Both the position numbers and the translations under genes were made by a program. A DNA stretch of 10,317 nt from Alistipes sp. (GTDB lineage: Bacteria > Bacteroidota > Bacteroidia > Bacteroidales > Rikenellaceae): contig JAITWC010000113.1 of assembly GCA_031285485.1 (NCBI GenBank), forward strand, positions 1 through 10,317. Reading direction: 5' to 3'. The notes beneath the pieces were generated by a model that worked only from the letters and a program-made list of their open reading frames with translations, did no database searches and was not told the origin of the DNA. This document shows positions 1-6,601 of this stretch, piece by piece (position 1 is the stretch's first letter; each line of letters opens with the position of its first letter).

Positions 1-180
1 CCCGGCTACCTGAATATGGACGGATTGTTGGATTTCTTGCGGCGGCACAACTGCCGTATATCCAAAAGCCAGATATATAAACTGGTACGGGCGCGAAAGA
101 TCCCCCACCGCAAGATCGGTAAGCATCTCATTTTCCGCACCGACGATATCCTGGTGTGGCTCTCGGGCGACAGGACATAG
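1..180 (+). CDS. C-terminal part of a helix-turn-helix (excisionase/MerR-like) protein, partial
   Basis: The gene enters from the left edge, so its start is not visible; 59 residues and a TAG stop at 178-180 remain. The visible part contains SKSQIYKLVRARKIPHRKIGKHLIFR, broken here as SKSQIYKLVRA then RKIPHRKIGKHLIFR. This is the typical pattern of the HTH_17/excisionase-type DNA-binding domain: a recognition helix followed by the 'K/R-IP..k.Gk...F' wing. The end, DDILVWLSG, matches the helix that usually closes such proteins. In Bacteroidales mobile elements, proteins of this kind act as excisionases or regulators of excision and transfer; the specific role here is inferred. The stop lies about 12 nt before structured element A. 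The fold is fairly sure, the function is not. Confidence 0.75.
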   Translation, partial: PGYLNMDGLLDFLRRHNCRISKSQIYKLVRARKIPHRKIGKHLIFRTDDILVWLSGDRT

Positions 181-191
181 CCGTCCCGAAT

Positions 192-379
192 GAGCCGTAC
201 CGTCCGTATCCGCAGGCGAAGTTCGTCCGCGTCCCCGATGGCCCGTGCAAGGTCGGGGCCTTCGGTTTCGGAAAAAATCATCCTCGCCGCCCGTCGGGCG
301 CCTGCGGTATTTTCCCCGAAAACCCTGCGCGGGCCGGACGCGGCCGGTTCTGCCTGCGATACGGGCGATACGGCCCCTC
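192..379 (+). repeat. Structured inverted-repeat element, copy A
   Basis: This non-coding gap folds back on itself. Outer arms at 194-217 and 352-374 pair nearly throughout, with one mismatch, one G-T wobble and one bulge. Further paired blocks are 225-234 with 336-345, 240-248 with 327-335, and 254-258 with 314-318. The centre has a core stem (about 270-278 with 309-315) enclosing the hairpin CGCCC-gtc-GGGCG (288-300). The core strands AAAATCATCCTCG (274-286) and CGGTATTTTC (305-314) occur identically in copy B at 6075-6260, while the arms differ in sequence but still pair. It ends 31 nt before the next start codon. It could be a structured RNA (free or a 5' leader), a single-stranded DNA signal, or a small mobile repeat. 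The strand is set by the asymmetric core. Confidence 0.75.
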
Positions 380-410
380 AAGACAGCATAATTTATCAAA
401 GTTTCAGGAT

Positions 411-794
411 ATGAAAATCTATTTCCAGCGTGTGCGCCGACCGGACGGCGCCTATGCGCAGTGGAACGTTATCGCCGGATTGCCGGACGAATGGCCAGAG
501 GGCTCGATAACGGAGATCTATTGGCAAACGGGCAACCGGCTGTATTACGTTCCCGGCGACCATGTGCGCTATTACGAGATGCTCGACGGCGCCGTGTGCC
601 GTCATTGTGGCAGGTTCATCGACAAGAGTTGGATGTTCCATGCTGAATCTTTGGCCGACAGGGACAAGTGCCTGTGTGGAAAGTGCTGGAACGCCGTCGG
701 CCGGGACGAACCCAATTTTCCCAAGGCCATAGGTGATTTACCGTTGTACCGATTGAAGAACGGCCCGGGATACAAAAATCAGAACAACTCTTAA
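411..794 (+). CDS. Small protein with paired CxxC motifs (zinc-ribbon-like), unknown function
   Basis: The protein has 127 residues from the ATG at 411. The frame stays open upstream to about 156, but that extension runs through structured element A, so the ATG at 411, which follows an AT-rich stretch, is the better start. The N-terminal 60 residues are rich in aromatic and charged residues (MKIYFQRVRRPDGAYAQWNV). Cysteine pairs follow: C63-x2-C66 (CRHC) and C89-x2-C92 (CGKC), with another Cys at 87, which suggests one bound zinc ion. No membrane segment or signal peptide is visible. It lies just downstream of element A and 11 nt before the DUF4942-like gene, probably in the same transcript. 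I do not recognise the family. Zinc binding is inferred from the cysteine spacing only. Confidence 0.7.
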   Translation: MKIYFQRVRRPDGAYAQWNVIAGLPDEWPEGSITEIYWQTGNRLYYVPGDHVRYYEMLDGAVCRHCGRFIDKSWMFHAESLADRDKCLCGKCWNAVGRDEPNFPKAIGDLPLYRLKNGPGYKNQNNS

Positions 795-805
795 ATCTCA
801 ATACT

Positions 806-1753
806 ATGAACACACAAGCACAGGCAGGCGGGACTCCCGACCTGCTTTCGTCGATTATGGGGGTGGCGGTCCGAAACGAGGAGAAGATCGCCGCCGAGGA
901 CCGCGAGTTCTGCGAAACGCGGCAGGAGCGGTTGTATACGACACTCTGCCAGCTCCGTTGGTGGTACGGTCTGTTCACGGCCAACGCTGAGCGGTACCGC
1001 GAGAGCCACAATGTGATCTATGCCGAGAATGGCTCGATCGAGAAACACAAGCTCCGCAGTATATATCACAACGGAGAGCGGGAGGATTACACTGAGTTCG
1101 AGTTTTTGCCCTTCGATTCGATCGACGACGTGGTTAAACTCTACGGCAAGGCGGTGGAGGCGTTCGGGAATGATATAGTCCGCCACTTCAACAAAAAGTA
1201 TGGTGTGTCGGTTCCTGAGCCATACTTTGATGATGAGAAGTTCTTTATGGGCTTCCTGCCTGAGTATCAGACCTATGTCGATCAGGTTATCGGCCACTTG
1301 GGCGGCAAGGGGTTCCGGGAAACGGCCGAAGAGGAACTGCTGAAGCGTTTTCACAAAATCGTCGCGCGGGGTTACGGCGGTAAACTCAAGGCGGAGTTGA
1401 AAGGCGACAGGATCACTTTTCCCGACCTGCTCTATTTCGACCCGTTCTATTGGGACTTGAACAAGACCAATCACCTTCACTACAACTATACAAACGAATT
1501 GAACAGGCTGTGCGAGGGGATCGGTTTCGGCGTGGCGGGGGTGCTGAGCGGGAGTTCTCGGAATATCCTCTGTTTCGACAGTCATAAAGTCGATACCTCC
1601 GAATGGTATCCCTTCGGGATCGGCGACGGAATTGCGTTCAAATTCTTCAAGAACGGACGCCTCAATGTGAAGTTTAAGGATGCGGTTGCCGCCGAGCGGT
1701 GTTGGAAGAAACTGAGGCTCGACACCTTTAAAACACAAGTCGATGACGAATAA
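806..1753 (+). CDS. DUF4942-like protein
   Basis: This 315-residue soluble protein has a charged helical N-terminal half (roughly 20-130) and an aromatic-rich C-terminal half. The segment FKFFKNGRLNVKF at 278-290, followed by a short terminal helix, resembles the conserved end of DUF4942 proteins, which are common on plasmids and integrated elements. Other notable stretches are FPDLLYFDPFYWDLNK (205-220) and WYPFGIGDGI (267-276). DUF4942 has no firmly established biochemical role; members are often found beside, or fused to, adenine methyltransferase domains. That fits the next gene, a methyltransferase-helicase fusion starting 12 nt after this stop. No catalytic motif is obvious in this copy. 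The start at 806 follows the previous stop by 11 nt, with no Shine-Dalgarno sequence, as is usual in Bacteroidetes. The family call rests on remembered motif resemblance and is moderate. Confidence 0.6.
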   Translation: MNTQAQAGGTPDLLSSIMGVAVRNEEKIAAEDREFCETRQERLYTTLCQLRWWYGLFTANAERYRESHNVIYAENGSIEKHKLRSIYHNGEREDYTEFEFLPFDSIDDVVKLYGKAVEAFGNDIVRHFNKKYGVSVPEPYFDDEKFFMGFLPEYQTYVDQVIGHLGGKGFRETAEEELLKRFHKIVARGYGGKLKAELKGDRITFPDLLYFDPFYWDLNKTNHLHYNYTNELNRLCEGIGFGVAGVLSGSSRNILCFDSHKVDTSEWYPFGIGDGIAFKFFKNGRLNVKFKDAVAAERCWKKLRLDTFKTQVDDE

Positions 1754-1765
1754 ACTCATATCGCA

Positions 1766-4700
1766 ATGACACCTTACAAGATAATTCCCCAGGCCATCCC
1801 TCAGGACAGACGTGCCGAGGTAAACGAAAAGATACTGTTCGCCATAGATACCGCCGACAATACAATTACACCCGAGGCGGTATACAACTGCTACACGGGC
1901 ATCGGCGGGTTGCACGGCCTCTGCCGGGATGACTACGCCAACTATCACGACTACGCCGAGGCGAAGAAAGAGTTGGAGATGGGACAGTTCTTCACACCCC
2001 ACACCGTTTGCCGCGATATGGTGGAACTGTTGGCGCCCGAATCCACAGAGATGATACTCGACATGTGCTGCGGGATGGGCAACTTTTTCAACTGGCTCCC
2101 CAACCGGCACAACGCTTACGGGTTCGACGTGGACGGCAACGCGGTCAATGTGGCGCGGTTCCTATACCCCGAGGCCAACCTGCAAAAGTGCGACATCGTG
2201 CAGTATCGCCCCGAACAGCGGTTCGACGCTGTTATTGGCAACCCGCCGTTCAATCTGAAGTTCGACGGGGAGCTGTCGCAGTTCTACTATATGACCAAAG
2301 CCCACGAGGTGCTCAACCCGGCGGGGATTCTGATGATGATAGTTCCGAAAACGTTCCTTGCCAGTGAGTTTTGGGAGAAGACGAAGATTGCGGCCATCGA
2401 CCGCAATTTTTCTTTTATAGGCCAAGCCGAACTCGCGGCGGACGCTTTCGCCTCTGTCGGTGTGGATAATTTCAAGACCAAAGTAATGGTCTTTCTGCGC
2501 GAGTCCCGGCATATCGAGATGAATCCGTACAGGGACGACGAGTTTCTGTCGTGGGATAAGCTGCGAGAACGGATAGTCAAGGCGCAGGCTGTAAAATCGA
2601 ACGTCAGGATCAAACTGCTGCGCGAGGCGACCTCGATCGACGACGAAGAGTTGGAGCGGTTCGAGTACAGGCTGGCGAAATACCTCTACGAACTCAAGGC
2701 CCACCCCCGCCTGCGCAAGCATCACGACAAGGCGGTGGCCCTGGCTACCAAATTCCGTAACCAGCGGCCGCCAGTCGGCTGTACCAACGAGGAGTATAAG
2801 CGTTGGGAGCAGAATAAGCTGACCCCGGCGAAAGTGTTGGGCGTCATTTACCGGTACATCCGTAACCAGTACATCGTGCCGCGTAAGGAGGTGGCGTTGG
2901 TCAAAACAAACTACGGCTTCAAACTGAAAGCCTACGCTCCGAGGCTGTTGGACAAAATACCGAATAAATATGTCGCCATGTACGATCTGGTCTCGGGACT
3001 CGATACGCTCCCCGACATCGAGGTTCCGACAGTCAAACAGTTGGCTCAGATAAAATCTGCCAGAAAACTCATCCGCCGCAAGCAGCAGCAGTATAAACGT
3101 CAGAGTATGAAGTGGTCGGAAATGGAGCCCGCCCCTACGTTCGCCCACTATCTCGACAAGGCTACGTTCGTCAACAAGGACGGCGATGAGTGCCGGTTCA
3201 CCGAATTGCAGAAGAGCGACATCAATCTCACATTCCAGAAAGACCACTATCTGCTTAACTGGCAACAGGGGTCGGGCAAGACGGCGGCGGTGTTCACAAA
3301 GGCGCGGTGGCTGATGGAAACGGGTAAGGTCAAGAACGTTGTCATCCTTGCTCCCGCCATCGCCACCAACCTGACGTGGGAGACATTCCTGCGAATGAAC
3401 AGAGTGAATTTCATCACGCTACGCAAGCTCAGCGATTTCGACAACATACCGGAGGGGTGTTTCATCGTAGTCTCCAATTCTATGGTCGGCAAGTTCAAAC
3501 GGCGACTGTATCGTCTAATGAAGATGCGCTCACAGAAGGTGGCCCTTATCTTCGACGAGTCGGACGAGATCACTAACCCGAACGCCGAGCGCACAATGGC
3601 CGTACTCGACGCATTCCGCCGCGTGAAGTATAAAGCGTTGGCTACCGGAACCACCACCCGAAACTATATCGCCGAACTATACTCGCAAATGGAGTTACTC
3701 TACAATAACTCCGTGAATATGATGTGCCTGTGCGATACCGCCTACTCTCAGGACAGGGAGACAAAGGAAATCGAGGGTGGAGACAACCCGTATTACGGAA
3801 TGCCGTTCCCTGCCCACCGAGGACACATTCTATTCAAAAAATGCTTCTGTCCCGGCAAAGCGTCGGTATTCGGTATTGAGAAACAGAACCAGGACGTCTA
3901 CAACAAAGACCATCTGTTCGACATTATCTCGAAGACCATTATTACCAGAAAATTCAAGGAGTTTGCGGGCGAGAAGTACGACGTGCATACCCACTCGGTA
4001 GAACCCCACCCCGGGGAGCGGGAGGTGTTTCGTATCATCATGCAGGAGTTCTGCCGGATATGCGAGCTTTATTATAACAACACGGGCGACGCCAAAAAAG
4101 AGGCGGCGCTGCGGATGATGCGCCAGATAAAGCTGCTTATCAAAGCCTGCTCCGTGCCCAACGCCATTGAGGGATATTTCGGCGATCCGTACCCGGGCAA
4201 GGTGAGCTACATTGCCGACATGCTGCACGGTATGCCAGGCAAGGTCGCCATAGGCTGCACCACCCTTGAAACGCTCGACATGTATAAACGACACATAGAG
4301 GAGGAGTTCCCCGACCGGCCGCTGTTCGTCATTCGGGGCGATGTGACATTCAGGCGGCGCGAGACGATCATTAGGCAGTTCGAGGCTACCATCAACGGGA
4401 TTCTGATCTGCACACAGCAGAGCCTCAAGTCATCGGCCAACATCCCTACCTGCAACGAGGTAATCCTCGAATCGCTCCAGTGGAACATCCCGAAAATGGA
4501 GCAGTTCTACTTCCGGTTCATCCGCCTCGACTCGAAAGAGCGCACCAACGTCCACTTCGTGAGCTACCTCGATTCTATCGAGCAGAACCTGATGGCGCTC
4601 GTGCTGACCAAGGAACGACTGAACGAGTTCATCAAGTCGGGCGAGGTCAGGGAGCAGTCGGACATTTTCGACGAGTTTGACATCTCGATGTCGGTCATCG

Positions 4701-4777
4701 AATCATTGCTCATCAAAACCCTCGACGAGAAGGGAAACGTCCGCGTCTCGTGGGGAAGCCAAAGAATAGCGGCGTAA
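1766..4777 (+). CDS. N6-adenine DNA methyltransferase fused to superfamily 2 helicase
   Basis: The protein has 1003 residues. The N-terminal part is an N6-adenine methyltransferase: GQFFTP (73-78) as in type I HsdM-like enzymes, the S-adenosylmethionine-binding motif DMCCGMGNF (99-107), and the catalytic NPPF motif (159-162). A charged linker with many basic residues follows (about 250-450). The C-terminal half is an SNF2/DEAD-type helicase: Walker A WQQGSGKT (499-506), Walker B LIFDESD (594-600), motif III-like ATGTT (626-630), and a second RecA-like lobe with SYLDS at 933-937 after the motif VI-like QFYFRFIR (913-920). No nuclease motif (PD-ExK or HNH) was seen, so it is not an obvious single-chain restriction enzyme such as the type ISP group. 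Methylation of element DNA with ATP-driven movement, or a DarB-like antirestriction role, is plausible but inferred. It probably shares a transcript with the DUF4942-like gene. It ends 5 nt from the convergent toxin gene. Confidence 0.85.
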   Translation: MTPYKIIPQAIPQDRRAEVNEKILFAIDTADNTITPEAVYNCYTGIGGLHGLCRDDYANYHDYAEAKKELEMGQFFTPHTVCRDMVELLAPESTEMILDMCCGMGNFFNWLPNRHNAYGFDVDGNAVNVARFLYPEANLQKCDIVQYRPEQRFDAVIGNPPFNLKFDGELSQFYYMTKAHEVLNPAGILMMIVPKTFLASEFWEKTKIAAIDRNFSFIGQAELAADAFASVGVDNFKTKVMVFLRESRHIEMNPYRDDEFLSWDKLRERIVKAQAVKSNVRIKLLREATSIDDEELERFEYRLAKYLYELKAHPRLRKHHDKAVALATKFRNQRPPVGCTNEEYKRWEQNKLTPAKVLGVIYRYIRNQYIVPRKEVALVKTNYGFKLKAYAPRLLDKIPNKYVAMYDLVSGLDTLPDIEVPTVKQLAQIKSARKLIRRKQQQYKRQSMKWSEMEPAPTFAHYLDKATFVNKDGDECRFTELQKSDINLTFQKDHYLLNWQQGSGKTAAVFTKARWLMETGKVKNVVILAPAIATNLTWETFLRMNRVNFITLRKLSDFDNIPEGCFIVVSNSMVGKFKRRLYRLMKMRSQKVALIFDESDEITNPNAERTMAVLDAFRRVKYKALATGTTTRNYIAELYSQMELLYNNSVNMMCLCDTAYSQDRETKEIEGGDNPYYGMPFPAHRGHILFKKCFCPGKASVFGIEKQNQDVYNKDHLFDIISKTIITRKFKEFAGEKYDVHTHSVEPHPGEREVFRIIMQEFCRICELYYNNTGDAKKEAALRMMRQIKLLIKACSVPNAIEGYFGDPYPGKVSYIADMLHGMPGKVAIGCTTLETLDMYKRHIEEEFPDRPLFVIRGDVTFRRRETIIRQFEATINGILICTQQSLKSSANIPTCNEVILESLQWNIPKMEQFYFRFIRLDSKERTNVHFVSYLDSIEQNLMALVLTKERLNEFIKSGEVREQSDIFDEFDISMSVIESLLIKTLDEKGNVRVSWGSQRIAA

Positions 4778-4782
4778 AAACG

Positions 4783-5439
4783 TTATTTATTCGTAAGATC
4801 GGTGATTTTTTCGATGATATCGAGTTTAATGTCATCCCATTTTTTGTTCATCAAGCAACGCGGGTCGGGCATATCGTCGGCGGCTGTGAAATCGACGATT
4901 TTGAACATCAGTTCTTTTTCGTCGTGTTCCCACGGATGCCGTTCGGCATGGAAGGACAGCAACTGCGGAATCGAATAAAGCGACAACAAATGGTGCAGAT
5001 CCCAGAAATCTTTCTTGCGTCCGCCTCGCGATATGACATTCAGCTTCATGGCGGCAATATCTTCCACGCTTGCCATGCGTATGCCGTCTATCATTTCCGG
5101 TTCGGACAGGAAAGGGTCGGCATACATCAAATCGACCTTCACGAAGTCGTCCTTGGAATTCCCGACATAATATCCCCTGCCGAAGCCGACGATAGAAGAA
5201 TCATCGATGCAGTAATAGTACGGGAATCTCTTCTTGAGGTAATCCTCAAAAACACGATAGTCGAGGCTCCGGTACTCCGCATCGGTAAACATATCTATGT
5301 CATCGGACAGGCGGTGGCCGAAACGCAACGAAAGGTTCGTGCCGCCAACAAGCCTGAACGGTGCGAAAAGAGGCTCGGCCATCAACGTTTCGAGGGTGCT
5401 TCTCAAAAGAGGGGTTACGGTCCGGTAGTTCAGTGCCAT
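4783..5439 (-). CDS. AbiEii-type nucleotidyltransferase toxin
   Basis: The protein has 218 residues. It carries the hallmark of AbiEii/MenT nucleotidyltransferases: LVGGTNLSLRF (30-40), then RLSDDIDMF (43-51), which supplies the GG and DxD-type metal-binding residues. A further acidic residue lies in KVDLM (101-105). The segment MASVEDIAAMKLNVISRGG (122-140) followed by KKDFWDLHHLL (142-152) is the usual family block with its key lysine and aspartates. Such toxins transfer nucleotides, in studied cases to tRNA 3' ends, and block growth; some act in phage defence by abortive infection. The start lies 6 nt after the antitoxin stop, so the two genes are almost certainly co-transcribed, antitoxin first. 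All core motifs are present and the length is within the family range, so it looks intact. The target here is unknown. Confidence 0.88.
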   Translation of the reverse strand: MALNYRTVTPLLRSTLETLMAEPLFAPFRLVGGTNLSLRFGHRLSDDIDMFTDAEYRSLDYRVFEDYLKKRFPYYYCIDDSSIVGFGRGYYVGNSKDDFVKVDLMYADPFLSEPEMIDGIRMASVEDIAAMKLNVISRGGRKKDFWDLHHLLSLYSIPQLLSFHAERHPWEHDEKELMFKIVDFTAADDMPDPRCLMNKKWDDIKLDIIEKITDLTNK

Positions 5440-5445
5440 ACGTGG

Positions 5446-5952
5446 TTATCGGTTGGTCTGCTGTCCGGCGGCAGAGTTTATCCGGTAGGAATTAGTCGGC
5501 TTGTAACCATCCAGTTCAGACAACTCCAATCCGTAGAAACGGGCGATCTCGGCAATTTCGGCGTTGCTTCCCCGTTCGAGTACCCGCTGAATAACGGCGC
5601 CCCGGTATCTTCCGAAATCGAGTCGGTCGAAATCGGTATCCCAAAACAGGCCGCGCCGGACATCTGGCCGCCCCGAAACGGAACCGGCGGCCTGCCTGTG
5701 CTTGTATTCAGCGATATCATAATACGCCTGCAAGGCAAGCAGGAATCCTTCTTCCATTCCCAAGGCATTCTCCAACCGCAATGCCAACTCAATCGTCAGC
5801 CTGCGGCGGCCGGTTATCACGGCATTTAGGTTCTGTGAATGCTCTCCGATCGCAGCGGCAATGGAGCGCTGGCTCGTACCGCGCTTTTTCAGCTCGCGGT
5901 CGATAATCCTGCCGGGATGAATCCCCTTGTATGGTTCGATATTCCGATTCAT
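5446..5952 (-). CDS. HigA-like XRE antitoxin with DUF6922-like C-terminal tail
   Basis: The protein has 168 residues. The N-terminal half is a HigA-type XRE helix-turn-helix: HPGRIIDRELKKRGTSQRSIA (12-32) and QNLNAVITGRRRLTIELALRLENALGM (40-66), the usual DNA-binding fold of these antitoxins. A low-complexity linker (85-100) joins a second block: LFWDTDFDRLDFG (102-114), then IQRVLERG (121-128) and IARFYGLELSEL (136-147). This resembles DUF6922, a small domain often encoded just before AbiEii-type toxins in Bacteroidetes. The protein therefore seems to combine a DNA-binding repressor with a toxin-contact domain. Classical AbiEi antitoxins have a winged-helix domain instead. The start at 5952 lies 17 nt from a -7 box, and the gene probably represses its own promoter. 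The HTH call is strong; the DUF6922 resemblance is from memory and moderate. Confidence 0.85.
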   Translation of the reverse strand: MNRNIEPYKGIHPGRIIDRELKKRGTSQRSIAAAIGEHSQNLNAVITGRRRLTIELALRLENALGMEEGFLLALQAYYDIAEYKHRQAAGSVSGRPDVRRGLFWDTDFDRLDFGRYRGAVIQRVLERGSNAEIAEIARFYGLELSELDGYKPTNSYRINSAAGQQTNR

Positions 5953-5969
5953 AATTATACTCTACGCTA

Positions 5970-5977
5970 CAAAGATA
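5970..5977 (-). promoter_or_regulatory. Bacteroidetes-type -7 promoter box for the antitoxin-toxin operon
   Basis: Read on the minus strand this is TATCTTTG, a perfect match to the TAnnTTTG consensus at -7 of Bacteroidetes housekeeping promoters. It lies 17 nt upstream of the antitoxin start codon at 5952, which implies a short leader. No clear TTTG sits at the expected -33 distance, so the upstream half of the promoter is weak or absent. An A/T-rich run on the far side (6007-6020) could compensate. Confidence 0.6.
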
Positions 5978-5979
5978 CA

Positions 5980-6000
5980 CAATGCAAACGAATTTGATTG
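5980..6000. promoter_or_regulatory. Candidate operator (imperfect inverted repeat)
   Basis: On the + strand the half-sites are CAATGCAAA (5980-5988) and TTTGATTG (5993-6000), separated by CGAA. They match as an inverted repeat apart from one extra base and one mismatch. The repeat starts 3 nt from the -7 box and covers the region between the -7 and -33 positions. This is where a HigA-like antitoxin would be expected to bind to repress its own operon. Placement and symmetry are seen directly; binding is inferred. Confidence 0.4.
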
Positions 6001-6074
6001 CGATTTTATTGTTTTTTTTCGCAGATGCAAAAATCAGAACCACTTTTATGGGTGCAGGCGAGGTCAGCCCCGCC

Positions 6075-6260
6075 CGTGTGTTTATTTCAGAGGGCAAGGT
6101 AGCACGGGTCTTGTTTCGGCCCGTCAAGGTCTGGGGGCCGTTGGCCCCCGCCGCAGGTTGGAGCGAAAATCATCCTCGCGCTTTGCGCTCCGGTATTTTC
6201 GCCCCAAACCTTGACTGTCCGCGACCCGTGCAGGCTCGCCCTCTGAAAATGAAACACACG
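6075..6260 (+). repeat. Structured inverted-repeat element, copy B
   Basis: This lies in the gene-free stretch 5953-6298. Outer arms 6075-6095 and 6238-6260 pair over about 21 positions, with three unpaired bases. Inside these, 6102-6110 pairs perfectly with 6223-6231 (GCACGGGTC/GACCCGTGC), and 6123-6136 pairs with 6202-6215 with one mismatch. The centre holds two hairpins: GGGGGCC-gtt-GGCCCCC (6133-6149), and a core stem GCGAAAAT/ATTTTCGC (6163-6170 with 6195-6202) enclosing GCGC-ttt-GCGC (6178-6188). The core strands AAAATCATCCTCG (6166-6178) and CGGTATTTTC (6191-6200) are identical to copy A at 192-379, while arms and inner hairpin differ but still pair. It ends 38 nt before the DUF4326 start. 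No target-site duplication was noticed. Nature unknown: structured RNA, leader, ssDNA signal or small mobile repeat. Confidence 0.8.
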
Positions 6261-6298
6261 AACAAATCTTATTGTTTTAATAATTAATCGATTGCGAT

Positions 6299-6601
6299 AT
6301 GAGCAAGACGAAAGTAGTGAACATTGCGCTTGGCCACCGCTACGATGTTTACATCGGACGTGCGGGCAAGGGTAAGGATGGATATTTTGGCAATCCGTTC
6401 CGGCTGGGGCCGGGAGAACCACGGGGCGCCTCATTGGAGAAATACCGGGGATATTTTTACCAACGGCTTGAGGATGACCCCGAATTCAAGCAGCACATCC
6501 ACGCGCTGAAGGGTAAAACGCTAGGGTGCTTCTGCAAGCCGCATCCCTGCCACGGGGACATTATCGCGGAGTACCTCGATTCGATGGAGGATTCGGAATG
6601 A
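6299..6601 (+). CDS. DUF4326 protein
   Basis: This 100-residue protein consists almost wholly of a DUF4326 domain. Diagnostic blocks are the early VYIGRAGKGKDGYFGNPFRLG (17-37, with the GNPF signature at 31-34) and the late LGCFCKPHPCHGDII (75-89) with C77, C79, C84 and H85. The family is common in phages and mobile elements. To my knowledge no reaction has been assigned to it; the conserved Cys/His cluster suggests metal binding or catalysis. The start at 6299 follows an AT-rich stretch downstream of structured element B, whose 3' end is 38 nt away. The stop overlaps the next start as ATGA, so the two genes are probably translationally coupled. The family call is firm; function unknown. Confidence 0.85.
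   Translation: MSKTKVVNIALGHRYDVYIGRAGKGKDGYFGNPFRLGPGEPRGASLEKYRGYFYQRLEDDPEFKQHIHALKGKTLGCFCKPHPCHGDIIAEYLDSMEDSE

Noticed and set aside
156..410. Upstream extension of the gene starting at 411, and an overlapping 74-residue frame at 190-414
   Set aside because: Both run through structured element A, whose paired arms explain the sequence. The extensions are Arg/Pro/Gly-rich with no domain.
791..3265. Long minus-strand frames opposite the DUF4942-like and methyltransferase-helicase genes (up to 439 residues)
   Set aside because: These are shadows of GC-rich coding sequence. The + strand frames have clear motifs and the minus frames have none.
4750..5829. A 359-residue + strand frame opposite the toxin-antitoxin pair
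   Set aside because: The minus strand carries clear AbiEii and XRE motifs. The + frame is their antisense shadow and would overlap the helicase gene end.
6007..6020. T-rich run as a terminator
   Set aside because: No GC-rich hairpin precedes it on the + strand. It more likely forms an A-rich upstream stretch for the minus-strand promoter.
6075..6260. Copy B as an intrinsic terminator or integron attC site
   Set aside because: No T-run follows the stem as needed for a terminator on the + strand, and the attC hallmark ends (RYYYAAC/GTTRRRY) were not found. The shape is also too long and branched.
5927..6434. Several open frames on both strands across the 5953-6298 gap
   Set aside because: They cross copy B, whose inverted repeats keep frames open by GC content. 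They overlap the antitoxin or DUF4326 genes and show no recognisable protein pattern.
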